DNA of 55,565 bases from Streptomyces hayashii (GCF_024539815.1 NZ_JAHHIU010000107.1:1-55565), one strand, 5' to 3'. Shown: positions 42,326-51,605, counted from the first letter of the stretch. Translations and numbers: made by a program. The notes: generated by a model not told the origin, from the sequence alone.

Positions 42326-42640
42326 TCAGTCCCGGCCGGGGGCGGCGAGCCAGCGGTCGTCCTGGAATTCGGCCGGGATGTCGTCCTCCCACGGATCGAT
42401 CCCGCGGCGTTCCATTTCGTCGAACCATCGGTCCCGCTGTGATTCGGGGAGACGCCGTCCGCACCATGGGCAGAAGTCGATGGTGATGCTCGATGTGCCG
42501 CCATCGTGGACGATCAGCCCGTACTCCTGGAACCTGCCGGTGAAACCGATCAGCGAGTCCGGGCAGGCGAAGGGGTCGTCGTGCTGGTCGCAGGTCACGT
42601 TCAGACTGCGGCTCATCGCCTCGCAACAGTGGTTGGTCAT
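42326..42640 (-). CDS. Small zinc-ribbon-like protein (DUF6980-like)
   Basis: Soluble protein of 104 residues with likely metal-binding cysteines: NHCCEAM and TCDQHDDPFAC in the N-terminal half and DFCPWCGRRLP in the second half. GLIVHDGGTSSITIDF is the conserved core as I remember it for DUF6980. The C-terminus is acidic. GAGGAACCGAGG precedes the ATG. It lies upstream of the GHKL protein gene on the same strand, with 187 bp between. Function unknown. Confidence 0.78.
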   Translation of the reverse strand: MTNHCCEAMSRSLNVTCDQHDDPFACPDSLIGFTGRFQEYGLIVHDGGTSSITIDFCPWCGRRLPESQRDRWFDEMERRGIDPWEDDIPAEFQDDRWLAAPGRD

Positions 42641-42946
42641 GACCTCGGTTCCTCGTTCATCGACACTGTGCACAGAAGTAGATCACGGCCGGGGGTGGTC
42701 ACCGGATGGCATCTGGAGACCTGACGGATGCACAGCGCGCCCGGCTGGAGCGGTCGTCGCCCACAGGCAGGACGCCGGGGCGCCGCCGGTGGGGAGCGGC
42801 GCAAGAACACATGAAGTCGCGCAGAATCGCAACCTTTGAAGCCCTCTTCTGGCACGGCAACGGCAAACAGGGCCGTTTCCGGTGAAAGTCCCTGCGCACA
42901 AGGCTAGTTCACCTACGGTGTCGGTCTGCTGCCGAGGGGGTACACA

Positions 42947-43297
42947 GTGACGAAAAAGGGACGTGCGCACGGCAACGGCCGTACGGGTAGGCCAGGTCAG
43001 AGAAATTCCGGCCGATCTCAGCGTGCGTCCGGCAGGTTCGTGCGCATGTACCGCCGGTACCACGCGTGGCGCGCCCCGTTCCCGCTGTGGGCCCGGATCA
43101 TGTGCGACATCCTGTTCTGGGCCGTCATCGCCGCCGTGGCGTACGTGACGATCGGCAGCCTCTGCGGAGCAGTCCTCATCGCAGCCCCCCTGCTCGGGTT
43201 CTTCGCGCTCGCGTCGGGCAAGGAATACGACGACGGCATCGACTGGGGCGACCACCGAATGGGAGGGCAGCCCAGGAACCCCGGACCCAAGTTCTAG
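42947..43297 (+). CDS. Small membrane protein
   Basis: Protein of 116 residues. A basic N-terminal 45 residues (Arg, Lys, Gly-rich) is followed by two hydrophobic segments (ILFWAVIAAVAYVTIGSLCG and AVLIAAPLLGFFALASG) and a short acidic C-terminal tail. This suggests a membrane hairpin with both ends in the cytosol. The start is GTG at 42947 with GAGGGGG seven bases upstream. No family recognised and no operon partner. Confidence 0.72.
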   Translation: MTKKGRAHGNGRTGRPGQRNSGRSQRASGRFVRMYRRYHAWRAPFPLWARIMCDILFWAVIAAVAYVTIGSLCGAVLIAAPLLGFFALASGKEYDDGIDWGDHRMGGQPRNPGPKF

Positions 43298-43439
43298 CGT
43301 TCCTCGCGTCCATGCCCGTCTGGTGCCCTCGGCACCGAGGCAACGGCCGCCGGTTACGTCACCGTGATCGTCCGCGCGGCCGGTCGAGGGGCGAGTCCGA
43401 TTTCGGACCGGTGCCGAGACTCCGTCAGGGTGCGTCGAG

Positions 43440-43842
43440 CACGACCAGGTGAACTCTCCCGTGTGGCGGATCCGCGCGGCCAGGATCGCGGGCATCGCGA
43501 CAGCCACGGCCGCCTCCTGGCCCAAGGCGTTGGCGCACTGCACGCGCGCCGTGGACCTCCTGGGCGAGGTCGTGACGCGGCAGCTGTCGCGCCCGGACCG
43601 CGAACACGGCCTGGGTGCAGGTACCGACCGTGGCCACCGAGGCGGGTGCCATAGCCCTCACCGCGGGACAGCCCGAGGCAGCCGTCGTACTCCTCGAAAG
43701 GGGCCGGGCGCTCATGCACAGTCAGAACCTGGACCTGCACTCGGATCTGCGGGCACTGCGCGAAGCGGCGCCGGACCTCGTCGAGCGCCTCGGTCTCGTG
43801 GCCTCCGAACTGGCCCGCGCGGAGGAACTACTCGCCTGCTGA
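43440..43842 (+). pseudogene. Frameshifted remnant of a TPR/CHAT-type protein
   Basis: One frame (43449 to about 43615) encodes RIRAARIAGIATATAASWPK and RAVDLLGEVVTRQLSRPDRE; the next frame continues with TEAGAIALTAGQPEAAVVLL, ERGRALMHSQ and LHSDLRALREAAPDLVERLG, ending at 43842. Joined, they match the junction between TPR repeats and CHAT peptidase domain in Streptomyces CHAT proteins (…LLEQGRGVL…SDLTALREQAPELAERF, from memory). A +1 shift lies near 43615. The N-terminal TPRs and the whole CHAT domain are missing, so it is a relic. Confidence 0.62.
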
Positions 43843-44044
43843 CGTTCGCTGAGCTTCCTGGACCGCTGGGAGGGGCGGGACGTCGCCGCCGAGGTCGGTC
43901 CGCCCGATGCCCCGCCACCGGATCGACGGGCCCGAGCAGCCGACGCCGCCTCACCATGGAGCGGCGACGCAGCGGACCGGCTCGCCCGGGCGCTCGGAGC
44001 GCCGAACCCGACCGCGGGCCCGGAACCCAGCAAGGCCGCCGAGG

Positions 44045-44416
44045 TCAGTGGCCGGCGATCCAGCGCCGAACGGCCTCGTTGACGGTGTCGTCGAGGGCGC
44101 TCAGCGCTTCCACGGCATGCAGATCTCCTGCCTCTGGCGCGACTCCCGCTCGGACGAGTGCCGCGTGGAGCTCCAAGCGCCGTCGGTCCGCCGGAGCCAT
44201 CGCCGGCGGAAGCCGGCGGCTCGGGTCAGGAGCAGGCCACAGTGGCTCCTCCTCGGTTGCCCGCGCCTGAGGCGGCACTCGCCAGTCCTCGTCCCCCCAC
44301 TGCTCCCCCGTCTGCGCCCCGTCCAGAGTCGTCTGCGCGTCGAAACCGCAGCGGTAGGGGTCCAGGATCAGCTCAGGCACCGTCACGGCGGTCGGTGAGT
44401 ACTGCCACTTCTGCAT
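44045..44416 (-). CDS. Hypothetical protein
   Basis: Soluble protein of 123 residues, not recognised. It begins MQKWQYSPTAVTVPELILDP, is polar and tryptophan-containing in the middle (EQWGDEDWRVP), and ends in a helical region (RRLELHAALVRAGVAPEAGD then SALDDTVNEAVRRWIAGH). A strong GGAGGT precedes the ATG at 44416, which supports translation. The 3' end is antisense to the edge of the CHAT remnant region. No partner seen. Confidence 0.65.
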   Translation of the reverse strand: MQKWQYSPTAVTVPELILDPYRCGFDAQTTLDGAQTGEQWGDEDWRVPPQARATEEEPLWPAPDPSRRLPPAMAPADRRRLELHAALVRAGVAPEAGDLHAVEALSALDDTVNEAVRRWIAGH

Positions 44417-44806
44417 ACAACCTCCAGCATTCGGCGTTCGCTCGGTGTTCAGGAGACCGCCTGCCCGGTCGGCAGTTGCAGGGCCGCCGCCGAACCACCC
44501 GAACGCCTCCAAACCCATCTCGTCACACCACCGACCACCGGCACCACCGCACCACAGGACCACCGGCGCCGACAGCTCACCCGGCGGGGTGGTCGGGCGC
44601 GCCGGGACGGTCGCCCCGGCCGCCCCTGCCCACCGAGCACCGGGCTCTCCACGGCGGCGCGCGGCGAGGCGGGCTCTCGACGCCCCTGACGTGGCCTTCA
44701 ACGCGTCCGGTCCCCGGGCGTCACCCGATCGGCCCCCGCCCAGGCGGCGTAAGCCGCTCGGACGGGGTCTCCTGGGAGAAGAAAGGCATCCCTCAAGGAG
44801 GCCACC
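44417..44806. other. Divergent intergenic region
   Basis: 390 bp between two divergent small genes. Long frames cross it without ribosome-binding sites or family marks. It should hold both promoters, which I could not locate. Confidence 0.45.
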
Positions 44807-45001
44807 ATGTACGAGATGTGTCCTGGGCCCGATAAGCCCGGAACCGCCGTGGTATGGCATGTCATCGCCAAACAAGCGACCTTCACCCTGTGCGGGCAAC
44901 GGCTCGCTGATCGCACGGAGGGATCGCAGGTCGAGCAGGCCCGTCACTGCCTCTCGTGCATGGACTCGTTCGCCCGACTCGTCACGGCCAAGCCGCATTG
45001 A
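44807..45001 (+). CDS. Small cysteine-rich protein, putative zinc-binding
   Basis: Protein of 64 residues with cysteines at MYEMC, FTLCGQ and RHCLSCMDS; the last three, with histidines nearby, could hold one zinc ion. The perfect AAGGAGG five to six bases before the ATG shows it is translated. No family recognised; similar tiny zinc-ribbon-like proteins are common in Streptomyces. Single gene. Confidence 0.7.
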   Translation: MYEMCPGPDKPGTAVVWHVIAKQATFTLCGQRLADRTEGSQVEQARHCLSCMDSFARLVTAKPH

Positions 45002-45251
45002 CGGTGAAGGCCGTCGCCGGTCGCCCGGCGGAACCGCTCTCCGGTCACGGCCGATCACCCGCCCGTCGCCTGCGGTGCGCGTGGGGTGTCCGCTCAGCCG
45101 GGGACAGGTTATGCAAGGGCAGCCAGCGGCGCTGGACGCTGGGCGGAAGGTGACGCCACGCGCCCGCGAACCGCCCTCGCCCATCCGCACCCGTCCGCGC
45201 GCAAACCCCGGGCGACGTCGTCGCCGACCCCCGCCCGGGACAGCCGGCCGC

Positions 45252-46490
45252 TCACTTTTTCGCCGCGGCCGGCGCGGTGCCGGAGGCGACCGGTTCGGGG
45301 TCGGCGGGCGCGCGTCCCACGTCCGACAGGGTTTCGCGGGCCCGCGCGTCGACGAAGCGGGTCACAAGATGCTGCGCCGCGCCGAAGATGACGGCCCAGG
45401 CCATGATTTGCGAGCTGGTGTCCAGGGCGCTCAGGCCGGGAATGAAAGCGCCCTTGATGAGCAGCACACCGATGAAAGCCGTCAGAGCCCCGGTGGGGAA
45501 TTTCAGCAGCGCTGCGGAAAGCGGCAGCATATAAGGAGAACTGGTGCCCTGGATACGGCGCAGAGAGGCTATCACCGTGAGCGCCGCGCCGGCCAGCCCC
45601 GCCGCCTCGATCACGAGAACGTCGACGTGCTGGGCGTAACGACTCGGAACACGGTGCGGCTTCAGTGGAATCTCACCGGATGGGCACGCCATGTACTTGC
45701 CTCCCTTGGGGAGGAAGCACATGTTCAGGGAATGGGGGCAGTACCAGCCCCAGACCGCCAGTCCGGCGGCGCCGAGAAGGACGAAGACGGTCGCGATACG
45801 CAGAATGATGCTGAGGCTGCGCACTCTGCTGAATTCAGCGTCCAGCGCGTCGTACGAGGCGCTCAGCGCGAGAACGAGGAGCCCTCGGTCCCCCGGTCGG
45901 GGCCTTTTCGTCTCCATGCGTCTCTCGTTCGACTCCAGCCGTGCCCGAAGGGGGTTGCCCGGTCGGAGATGCTGTCGGACGTGGCTCAGCACGTCAGCGC
46001 TTCGGCTCCTCAGGTCGTCTTCCGGGCACAGCGTGAGCAGCATGACGTCGGTTGCGCGAATGTTGGCCCATGCCCGTTCCAGGGCTGCGGCTCCGGAGAA
46101 GGGGCGACGCGGTGCGGTGATGGCATTTCCTGCCTCCTCAAGCTGCCGTGAGATCCCTTCCAGTGTTTCCTCACGTCGGCACTGCTCAGCTCGGTTCTTT
46201 ACCGTTCGGCACCTTTCCCGGTCTGCTTGCTGTTCCAGGTAGAGGATGCGTGCGGCAGCCCGCTCGCGCCAGGCTGTTCTGTGCGTCCTGAACACGAGTT
46301 TGGGCGATCCGGGGAACTGGACGACGTTCTTTCGTCTGGTCGGCTCGTAGGGGTGGTCGCGCTTCGACGACTCAGGCGCGGTGTTACGCACGAGCAGGAG
46401 CGAGGTGATCCACAGGAGAACGAAGACGAAGAGGCTTCCTCCGGCTTCCGTCGGGCGTCCGGAACCGTTGAACTCTTTCCCGTTGGTCAT
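45252..46490 (-). CDS. Membrane protein of unknown function
   Basis: Integral membrane protein of 412 residues. One helix lies near the N-terminus (SLFVFVLLWITSLLLV), followed by a long soluble, charged and partly coiled region (about 45-195: RERAAARILYLEQQADRERC). Then come hydrophobic segments around ILRIATVFVLLGAAGLAVWG, VLVIEAAGLAGAALTVIASL, LTAFIGVLLIKGAFIPGL and the final AWAVIFGAAQHLVTRFVDAR. Cysteines in the loop WYCPHSLNMCFLP may form a disulfide. The ATG at 46490 has GGAGGTCAGG upstream. It borders the eCIS locus, but nothing ties it functionally to that system. Confidence 0.75.
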   Translation of the reverse strand: MTNGKEFNGSGRPTEAGGSLFVFVLLWITSLLLVRNTAPESSKRDHPYEPTRRKNVVQFPGSPKLVFRTHRTAWRERAAARILYLEQQADRERCRTVKNRAEQCRREETLEGISRQLEEAGNAITAPRRPFSGAAALERAWANIRATDVMLLTLCPEDDLRSRSADVLSHVRQHLRPGNPLRARLESNERRMETKRPRPGDRGLLVLALSASYDALDAEFSRVRSLSIILRIATVFVLLGAAGLAVWGWYCPHSLNMCFLPKGGKYMACPSGEIPLKPHRVPSRYAQHVDVLVIEAAGLAGAALTVIASLRRIQGTSSPYMLPLSAALLKFPTGALTAFIGVLLIKGAFIPGLSALDTSSQIMAWAVIFGAAQHLVTRFVDARARETLSDVGRAPADPEPVASGTAPAAAKK

Positions 46491-46635
46491 CCTGACCTCC
46501 AGCAAAGCTCCCTTCCCAGCCTAGGGCGCGGAACCGGCGGGTGCACTTCACGAAACTGGGCCTGGGAGAAGGCTCGTCAGGCAGCCGCCGCCGCCCGCAT
46601 CGCCGTGCTCACTCGACCGCGTTCCCCCAATCAGC

Positions 46636-47460
46636 TCACGGCGCAGGCACGATGACGTCGTGGAGCTGTGACCGGGCCGTGTACTGCACGGACTTGCTCA
46701 GGTCGGGGCGGCCCGTCATATGGACCAGCAGGGTGTACGAGTCGAAGGCCAGGTCCGGGAAGACGAAGCCGCCGAGGCGGTCGGTGGTCGTCGCCGCCCC
46801 GTTCTCGACGACAGTGACCGGCAGGCCGGGCAGCGGCGCCAGTTTGTCGTCGAGCACTCGCCCGCACAGGGCCGGTTCGTCCGGCCGCGCCGGTCTGACC
46901 TCGACGGTCTTCACGGCGGCGTGGGGCTCGGTCTCGTCGAACGCCTGAAGCCCGACGGTGACGGTGAGAGAAAAGGCGGGCCTGGGGGGCACCCCGAGGG
47001 CCGTCCAGAACTGGCCCATCCCCTGGCCCTCCTTCATCTGCGCCACGGAGGCCGTCAGCGGGTGGAGCTGTGGGGGCATGGTGAGGTCGCCTCGCAAGAA
47101 GCGCGTGTCGATCACCTCGAAGCGGCTCAGCCACAGCAGGACGAGCCCGAGCAGCCGGTGTTCCTCCGCGGCCTTGAGACCCGCGCTCTGCGTGGACCAG
47201 ACCGTGACGAGGTAGGTGCAGTCCACGCGCAGTGGCCGGTGACGGCTGACGTAGCCGTCCTCCGTCCGCTCGACCAGCGGTGTCTGGTCACGCAGGTCCC
47301 GGTTCTCCTGGACGTCGTGGAGGAAGAGGTCCACCGTGGCCTGGGTCGGGGTGAAGGTCCTGTCCGGGGTGTCGAAACTGACGTCCGCGGCGCGGACCTC
47401 CGGCGGTGCGGCGGGGTCGGTCAGCATCGCCTTGAGTGTGGCATCCAGGTCTTGGAACAT
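46636..47460 (-). CDS. eCIS Pvc16-like tail-terminator (DUF4255) protein
   Basis: Cytosolic structural protein of 274 residues. Residues 1-190 are the DUF4255/Pvc16 N-terminal domain: MFQDLDATLKAMLTDPAAP, TVDLFLHDVQENRDLRDQ, RPLRVDCTYLVTVWS and EEHRLLGLVLLWLSRFEV. It caps the tube and sheath end distal to the baseplate in contractile injection systems. Residues 190-274 resemble a carboxypeptidase-regulatory-like beta-sandwich (GRVLDDKLAPLPGLPVTVVE, ATTTDRLGGFVFPDLAFDSY). It follows the AAA+ ATPase gene by 50 bp on the same strand. AGGTGAG is the ribosome-binding site. Confidence 0.88.
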   Translation of the reverse strand: MFQDLDATLKAMLTDPAAPPEVRAADVSFDTPDRTFTPTQATVDLFLHDVQENRDLRDQTPLVERTEDGYVSRHRPLRVDCTYLVTVWSTQSAGLKAAEEHRLLGLVLLWLSRFEVIDTRFLRGDLTMPPQLHPLTASVAQMKEGQGMGQFWTALGVPPRPAFSLTVTVGLQAFDETEPHAAVKTVEVRPARPDEPALCGRVLDDKLAPLPGLPVTVVENGAATTTDRLGGFVFPDLAFDSYTLLVHMTGRPDLSKSVQYTARSQLHDVIVPAP

Positions 47461-47510
47461 GCTCACCTGCCAGGGGGCCGGCACGGGAGGGATGGCTCAT
47501 GCCCGGGTCG

Positions 47511-49658
47511 TCACGGCCCTTGAGGACCGGGGTCGGGGGCGGGCTCGACCTTGCCCATCTTCAGGTACTCACGCCGTGTCGCCCGGAGCAGTTCGGTCAT
47601 GCCGATCCGGCCGTCCCCGGCGGCCGCCAGGAACGCGGCATGCAGAACGATGTTGTGAATGTTGCCGCCGGACAGCCGGAATTCCCGTGCCAGGCGATCG
47701 AGGTCCACGTCGGGAGCGCGGGGGGCCTCCGGGGGGATGCACACGTCCCAGATGCGACGGCGCTCGGCGTCGTCCGGGAAGGGGAACTCCACGACGAACC
47801 GGAGCCTGCGGGTGAAAGCGTCGTCGAGGTGCCCGCGCATGTTGGTGGCGAGGATGGCGAGGCCGTCGTACTCCTCCATGCGCTGTAGCAGGTACGCCAC
47901 TTCGATGTTGGCGTAACGGTCGTGGGCGTCGTGTACGTCGGACCGTCTGCCGAACAGGGCGTCCGCCTCGTCGAAGAACAGGATGGCGTCGGCGTCGGCG
48001 GCCGCGGTGAAGACACGTTCGAGGTTCTTCTCGGTCTCGCCGACGTACTTGCTGATCACCATCGAGAGGTCGATCTTGAACAGGTCCAGGCCGACGTCAT
48101 GGGCGACGACCTCCGCGGCCATGGTCTTGCCCGTGCCGGGTGGACCGGCGAACAGCGCGCTGACGCCCTTTCCCTGGGACATGCGCCGGTCGAACCCCCA
48201 CTCGTCCATCACCCGCCTGCGGTGGACCATCCATTCGCACAGTCCGTGCAGCAGCTCCAGTGACTCCGGGGGCAGCACGAGGTCCCGCACGGTGCGGGAC
48301 GGCTCGACGCGCCGGGCGAGCGAGGTCAGCCGGTGCCCGGTCTCGGCGCGGGCCGCGGCGAACAGTTCCGGACGGGAGGGCGCGCCGGCCGCGGCCTCCG
48401 GGTCGTCCTCGGCGTGCAGCCGGGCGGCGGTGCGGGCGGTCAGCACGGCGTCCTCGATCTGCGCCGGGCCGAGCCGGAACCGTACGGCGAGCGCATCGAG
48501 ATCGGCCGGAGCGGCTCTGGCTCCGTGCGCCGCGAGCGCCGCTTCCCAGCCGGCGCGCCGCGAGGCGGCGTCCCCGGGAGCGCACGGCACGGTGAGCACA
48601 CCGAGCGGCCGGCGTACGGTCGGCGCCCAGGGCCGGCTGCCCGACAGGGTCACCACGCCGTCGTAGGCCGACAACCGGTCGGCCAGGGCTCGCGTGCAGG
48701 GTGACTCGACGTCGTCGAAGTGGAGCAGTGCGCCCTGCAGGGACGCCTCGCGGAAAAGGAGTTCCAGGGCGTCGGCATCCTGAACGACGTCTTCGGCGTC
48801 AACGGCCAGGAGCGGAACGGCGAGTGCGCCGGCGAGCGCTTCGGCGGTGCGCCGGCGTCCCGCTCCCGGCGGGCCCTGGAAGTACAGCCGCAGGGGCCGG
48901 CGTCCCCACGCGTCGCGCACCGTGCGGTACAGCGCCTCGTCCTCGACGGGGCCCGGTGGCGGAGTCATCAGCTCGCAGAAGGGGGCCAGTCTGCGATCGA
49001 GGCCGCCCTGATCGAGCAGGACGTCCACGATCTGCCCGTCGGGCACGAGGAGTCGGGCGGGGAGCGGCGCCGACGCGGTGCACGGGTCCGGGAGGAGGCT
49101 CAGCACGCGTCGGCCGAGCAGCGGAGCGTCGGCGCCGAAGAACCGGCGCGCGAGAAGCCGCTCACGGGGGGTTGCCGTCAACAGGTCCAGCGCCAGACCT
49201 ACCGTGGGGCGCCTGCGGTCGGCGTCGTCCTGGAGGCAGCCGTAGAGCCGCTCGTATGCGGGGTCGACCTCGGGCGCGAGGGCGAGGAGGACGACGTCCA
49301 GCTCGAAGTCGCAGAGTCCGTAGCAGTTGCGGAGCCACGACCAGCCACGCTCCATGCCGACGATGTCCTCCCAGCCCGGCTCCCGGCCCGCCGTGTCGGG
49401 GTGCCCCTCAGCTGACGGCCGCTCGCCGGGCATGCGGTGCGTGAAGCGGGCGCCTCTCTGCCGGGCGGCGCCGTTCGGGCCGCGCCGGGCGTCGTCGGCA
49501 TCCTCGGCGCCGCGCCTGCCAAGGGTCGACTCGACTGCGGGGCGCAGCAGGTCGTCCAGTCGCCGAAAGGCCGGGAGTCCGGGTGCGGTGCCGTTCTCCG
49601 TGCACGCCGACACGGAGGCGGCCATGGCCTCGGACACGGGAACTCCTTGCACGGACAT
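47511..49658 (-). CDS. eCIS-associated AAA+ ATPase
   Basis: Cytosolic ATPase of 715 residues with two AAA modules. The first is degenerate (GPPGAGRRRTAEALAG in place of a Walker A). The second is intact: GPPGTGKT at 505-512, ILFFDEADALFGRR near 555, LAILATNMRGHLD with sensor 1, and RRLRFVVEFPFPDDAERRRI with the arginine finger region. Such ATPases are a constant part of eCIS loci and are thought to act in assembly or loading; the exact role is not settled. The ATG at 49658 follows GAAAGGCG. It lies 47 bp after the DUF4157 protein gene. Confidence 0.9.
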   Translation of the reverse strand: MSVQGVPVSEAMAASVSACTENGTAPGLPAFRRLDDLLRPAVESTLGRRGAEDADDARRGPNGAARQRGARFTHRMPGERPSAEGHPDTAGREPGWEDIVGMERGWSWLRNCYGLCDFELDVVLLALAPEVDPAYERLYGCLQDDADRRRPTVGLALDLLTATPRERLLARRFFGADAPLLGRRVLSLLPDPCTASAPLPARLLVPDGQIVDVLLDQGGLDRRLAPFCELMTPPPGPVEDEALYRTVRDAWGRRPLRLYFQGPPGAGRRRTAEALAGALAVPLLAVDAEDVVQDADALELLFREASLQGALLHFDDVESPCTRALADRLSAYDGVVTLSGSRPWAPTVRRPLGVLTVPCAPGDAASRRAGWEAALAAHGARAAPADLDALAVRFRLGPAQIEDAVLTARTAARLHAEDDPEAAAGAPSRPELFAAARAETGHRLTSLARRVEPSRTVRDLVLPPESLELLHGLCEWMVHRRRVMDEWGFDRRMSQGKGVSALFAGPPGTGKTMAAEVVAHDVGLDLFKIDLSMVISKYVGETEKNLERVFTAAADADAILFFDEADALFGRRSDVHDAHDRYANIEVAYLLQRMEEYDGLAILATNMRGHLDDAFTRRLRFVVEFPFPDDAERRRIWDVCIPPEAPRAPDVDLDRLAREFRLSGGNIHNIVLHAAFLAAAGDGRIGMTELLRATRREYLKMGKVEPAPDPGPQGP

Positions 49659-49705
49659 CGCCTTTCAGCGCTCGGGAGCGGCGCGCGGCGTGCGTGACTC
49701 CGCCG

Positions 49706-51196
49706 TCACGCCGTGATCTCCCGGTCGGAGCGCGGTCGAAGGGGCCTGGCCTTCTTGTGCACCTCGTCCCATTCCTGCGGAAGGCCGTCGATGATGATGA
49801 ACTTCTCGCCGTTCTCCTCGATGATCTTCCCCTCCATCTTGGCGACGTCGAGCCCGTAGTACCGCTGCATCAGATAGCCGAAGTACTTGCGTTCGTCGAA
49901 GACCATGGTTCCGACGGGTGTCTCCCAAGCGCCCTTGCGGTACATCAGGATGACGTCCACCACGGACAGGACCGACATCATCCGTCCCGCGACGCCCTCT
50001 ATCGCCTGGGTCAGGCCGCCGCCGCGCACTCCGGACGCGACGCCCTTGGCCGCCCGCAGCGGGATCACCGGCTCCGTCCGGGGAACAGCCTCGGCGAGTT
50101 CCCCGGCCGGCGGGCCGGGCGCTGCTCGCGGCGTCGCCCCCGGTTCCGGCCCGCGTGTGAGCGGCTGCGAGAGCTCGACCTTGGGCTGTCCGGCCGCGGG
50201 CGGCACGGCGGCCCCCGAGGAGGGCGGGACGGCTGCCACCTCGGGCGGTGCGGTGGGTGTGACGCCCTCTCCCCGGATCTTCCCCGACGCGGTGTGGCGA
50301 GCCACGTCCGCCTCGGTCTTCAGCCTGTTGGGCTGCGGCTTCATGGCCTTCGTCGGGCGGTTGGGCGCGCCGACCGTCTGTCGTTTGGGATGAAGTACGG
50401 AGTGCGCCGCGTGGAGATCGTGCGGTACCGGACTCGCCAGGGAACCCTGACCGACATGGTGGTGTTCAAGGATCTGCCCCTTGTAGGCCGCGTGCTGCGG
50501 GTACCTGCTCACCCAGACGTCGTCGACGATCGGGGAGCGCCCCTTCGCAATGGCCTCAAGGTTGCTCGGGCTCAGGGCACCGCCGCCGCCGTAATGGTCC
50601 CTCCAGCGCTGCCAGAACAGCCGGCTGTCGCGCAGATAGCCCAGCTGACTGGACTCCACGTTCTCTCCCTTGCCCACCCAGGGCATTTCGACGACTTCGG
50701 CGGGCAGTCGCAACGGACTGTTCGTGTCGGGCTGTCGCATCACGCCGGACGCAGCGGCCCCCGCCACCTTCAACGGCGTGCGACCGGGCAGCACCGCCTC
50801 GTGCGCGGCGGCCTCCGCGGCCTGCTCCAGCGCCGGGCCGGCGACCGAGCCCGGCGCCTGCCCCGCGGTTCCTCGGGACTGCTGGACGGCGTGCGCGAGT
50901 TCATGTGCGAGCAGCCGGCGACCTGCGGCGGTGCCGGGGGCGTACTGCCCGCGAGCGAACGCGATGTGATGTCCGAACGTGTACGCCTTGGCCGACATGG
51001 CCCGCGCGGAGTCCGCCGCCGTGGCGTCGGCGTGGACGCGGATGCGGGAGAAGTCCACTGCGAACCGTGATTCCATCGCGGTTCGCACGGGTGCCTCCAG
51101 AGCCTCCCCCGGCGTGTGCAGGCCGTGCTGCACCGCGGTGGGCTTCTGGGAAGTCGGTGCCTGTGGCAGCGTCTCTCGCTCTGCGAACTCGTGCAT
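49706..51196 (-). CDS. DUF4157 protein with EHHH nuclease-like motif, putative eCIS cargo
   Basis: Protein of 496 residues. Residues 28-106 form a DUF4157 domain: MESRFAVDFSRIRVHADATA, FARGQYAPGT and LLAHELAHAVQQ with zincin-like H98-E99-x2-H102. DUF4157 is strongly linked to eCIS loci and marks probable cargo. Residues about 205-275 show ILEHHHVGQG (E244-H245-H246-H247), then HDLHAAHSVLHPKR, resembling the HNH/EndoVII-fold Tox-HNH-EHHH nucleases of polymorphic toxins. A Pro-rich linker (about 290-370) leads to a C-terminal region with MMSVLSVVDVILMY and DGLPQEWDEVHKKA, not recognised. First gene of the leftward eCIS operon. Nuclease activity is inferred. Confidence 0.8.
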   Translation of the reverse strand: MHEFAERETLPQAPTSQKPTAVQHGLHTPGEALEAPVRTAMESRFAVDFSRIRVHADATAADSARAMSAKAYTFGHHIAFARGQYAPGTAAGRRLLAHELAHAVQQSRGTAGQAPGSVAGPALEQAAEAAAHEAVLPGRTPLKVAGAAASGVMRQPDTNSPLRLPAEVVEMPWVGKGENVESSQLGYLRDSRLFWQRWRDHYGGGGALSPSNLEAIAKGRSPIVDDVWVSRYPQHAAYKGQILEHHHVGQGSLASPVPHDLHAAHSVLHPKRQTVGAPNRPTKAMKPQPNRLKTEADVARHTASGKIRGEGVTPTAPPEVAAVPPSSGAAVPPAAGQPKVELSQPLTRGPEPGATPRAAPGPPAGELAEAVPRTEPVIPLRAAKGVASGVRGGGLTQAIEGVAGRMMSVLSVVDVILMYRKGAWETPVGTMVFDERKYFGYLMQRYYGLDVAKMEGKIIEENGEKFIIIDGLPQEWDEVHKKARPLRPRSDREITA

Positions 51197-51605
51197 GCCG
51201 CACCCCTCGGGGGACTCGCTCTCCAGGCTAGTTCACGGGTCCGCATCCGGCATCCTGCCGGTGGTGCGGCCCGGGGTGGAGGCGGACACGGTCAGCCCCG
51301 TCGGTTCCCCCGCGGGACCTGCGGACGGCGGGAGCGCTCCGCAAGTGACAGGTCGCCACATGACCGGCCGGCGACCCGGCACGACGGCGCGGACGAACGG
51401 TTCGTCCTCCTTGTCCGTGACGGTCTCGCCCGTGCTGCGCACCGGTTCCTGACGAGCCGTCCGGTGTCCGGCGGGGCCCTCGCACAGGTCGCGATCCACC
51501 GGTTTCAGGCGCACGCTGGAAGCATCAGGGCACTCCGCTCCGCGCGGGGACACCTGTCCGCGAGGTCGGTGACCACTCCGCGGGGCCGGGCCGAGGAGGT
51601 CAGTC
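51197..51605. promoter_or_regulatory. Divergent promoter region of the eCIS locus
   Basis: 409 bp between the leftward DUF4157-ATPase-cap operon and the rightward sheath-tube operon. No gene is convincing, so it probably drives both halves of the locus. Promoter boxes could not be placed. Confidence 0.5.

Noticed and set aside
44445..46151. 568-residue rightward frame
   Set aside because: It runs through two real genes on both strands, starts without a ribosome-binding site and has a Pro/Arg-rich shadow composition.
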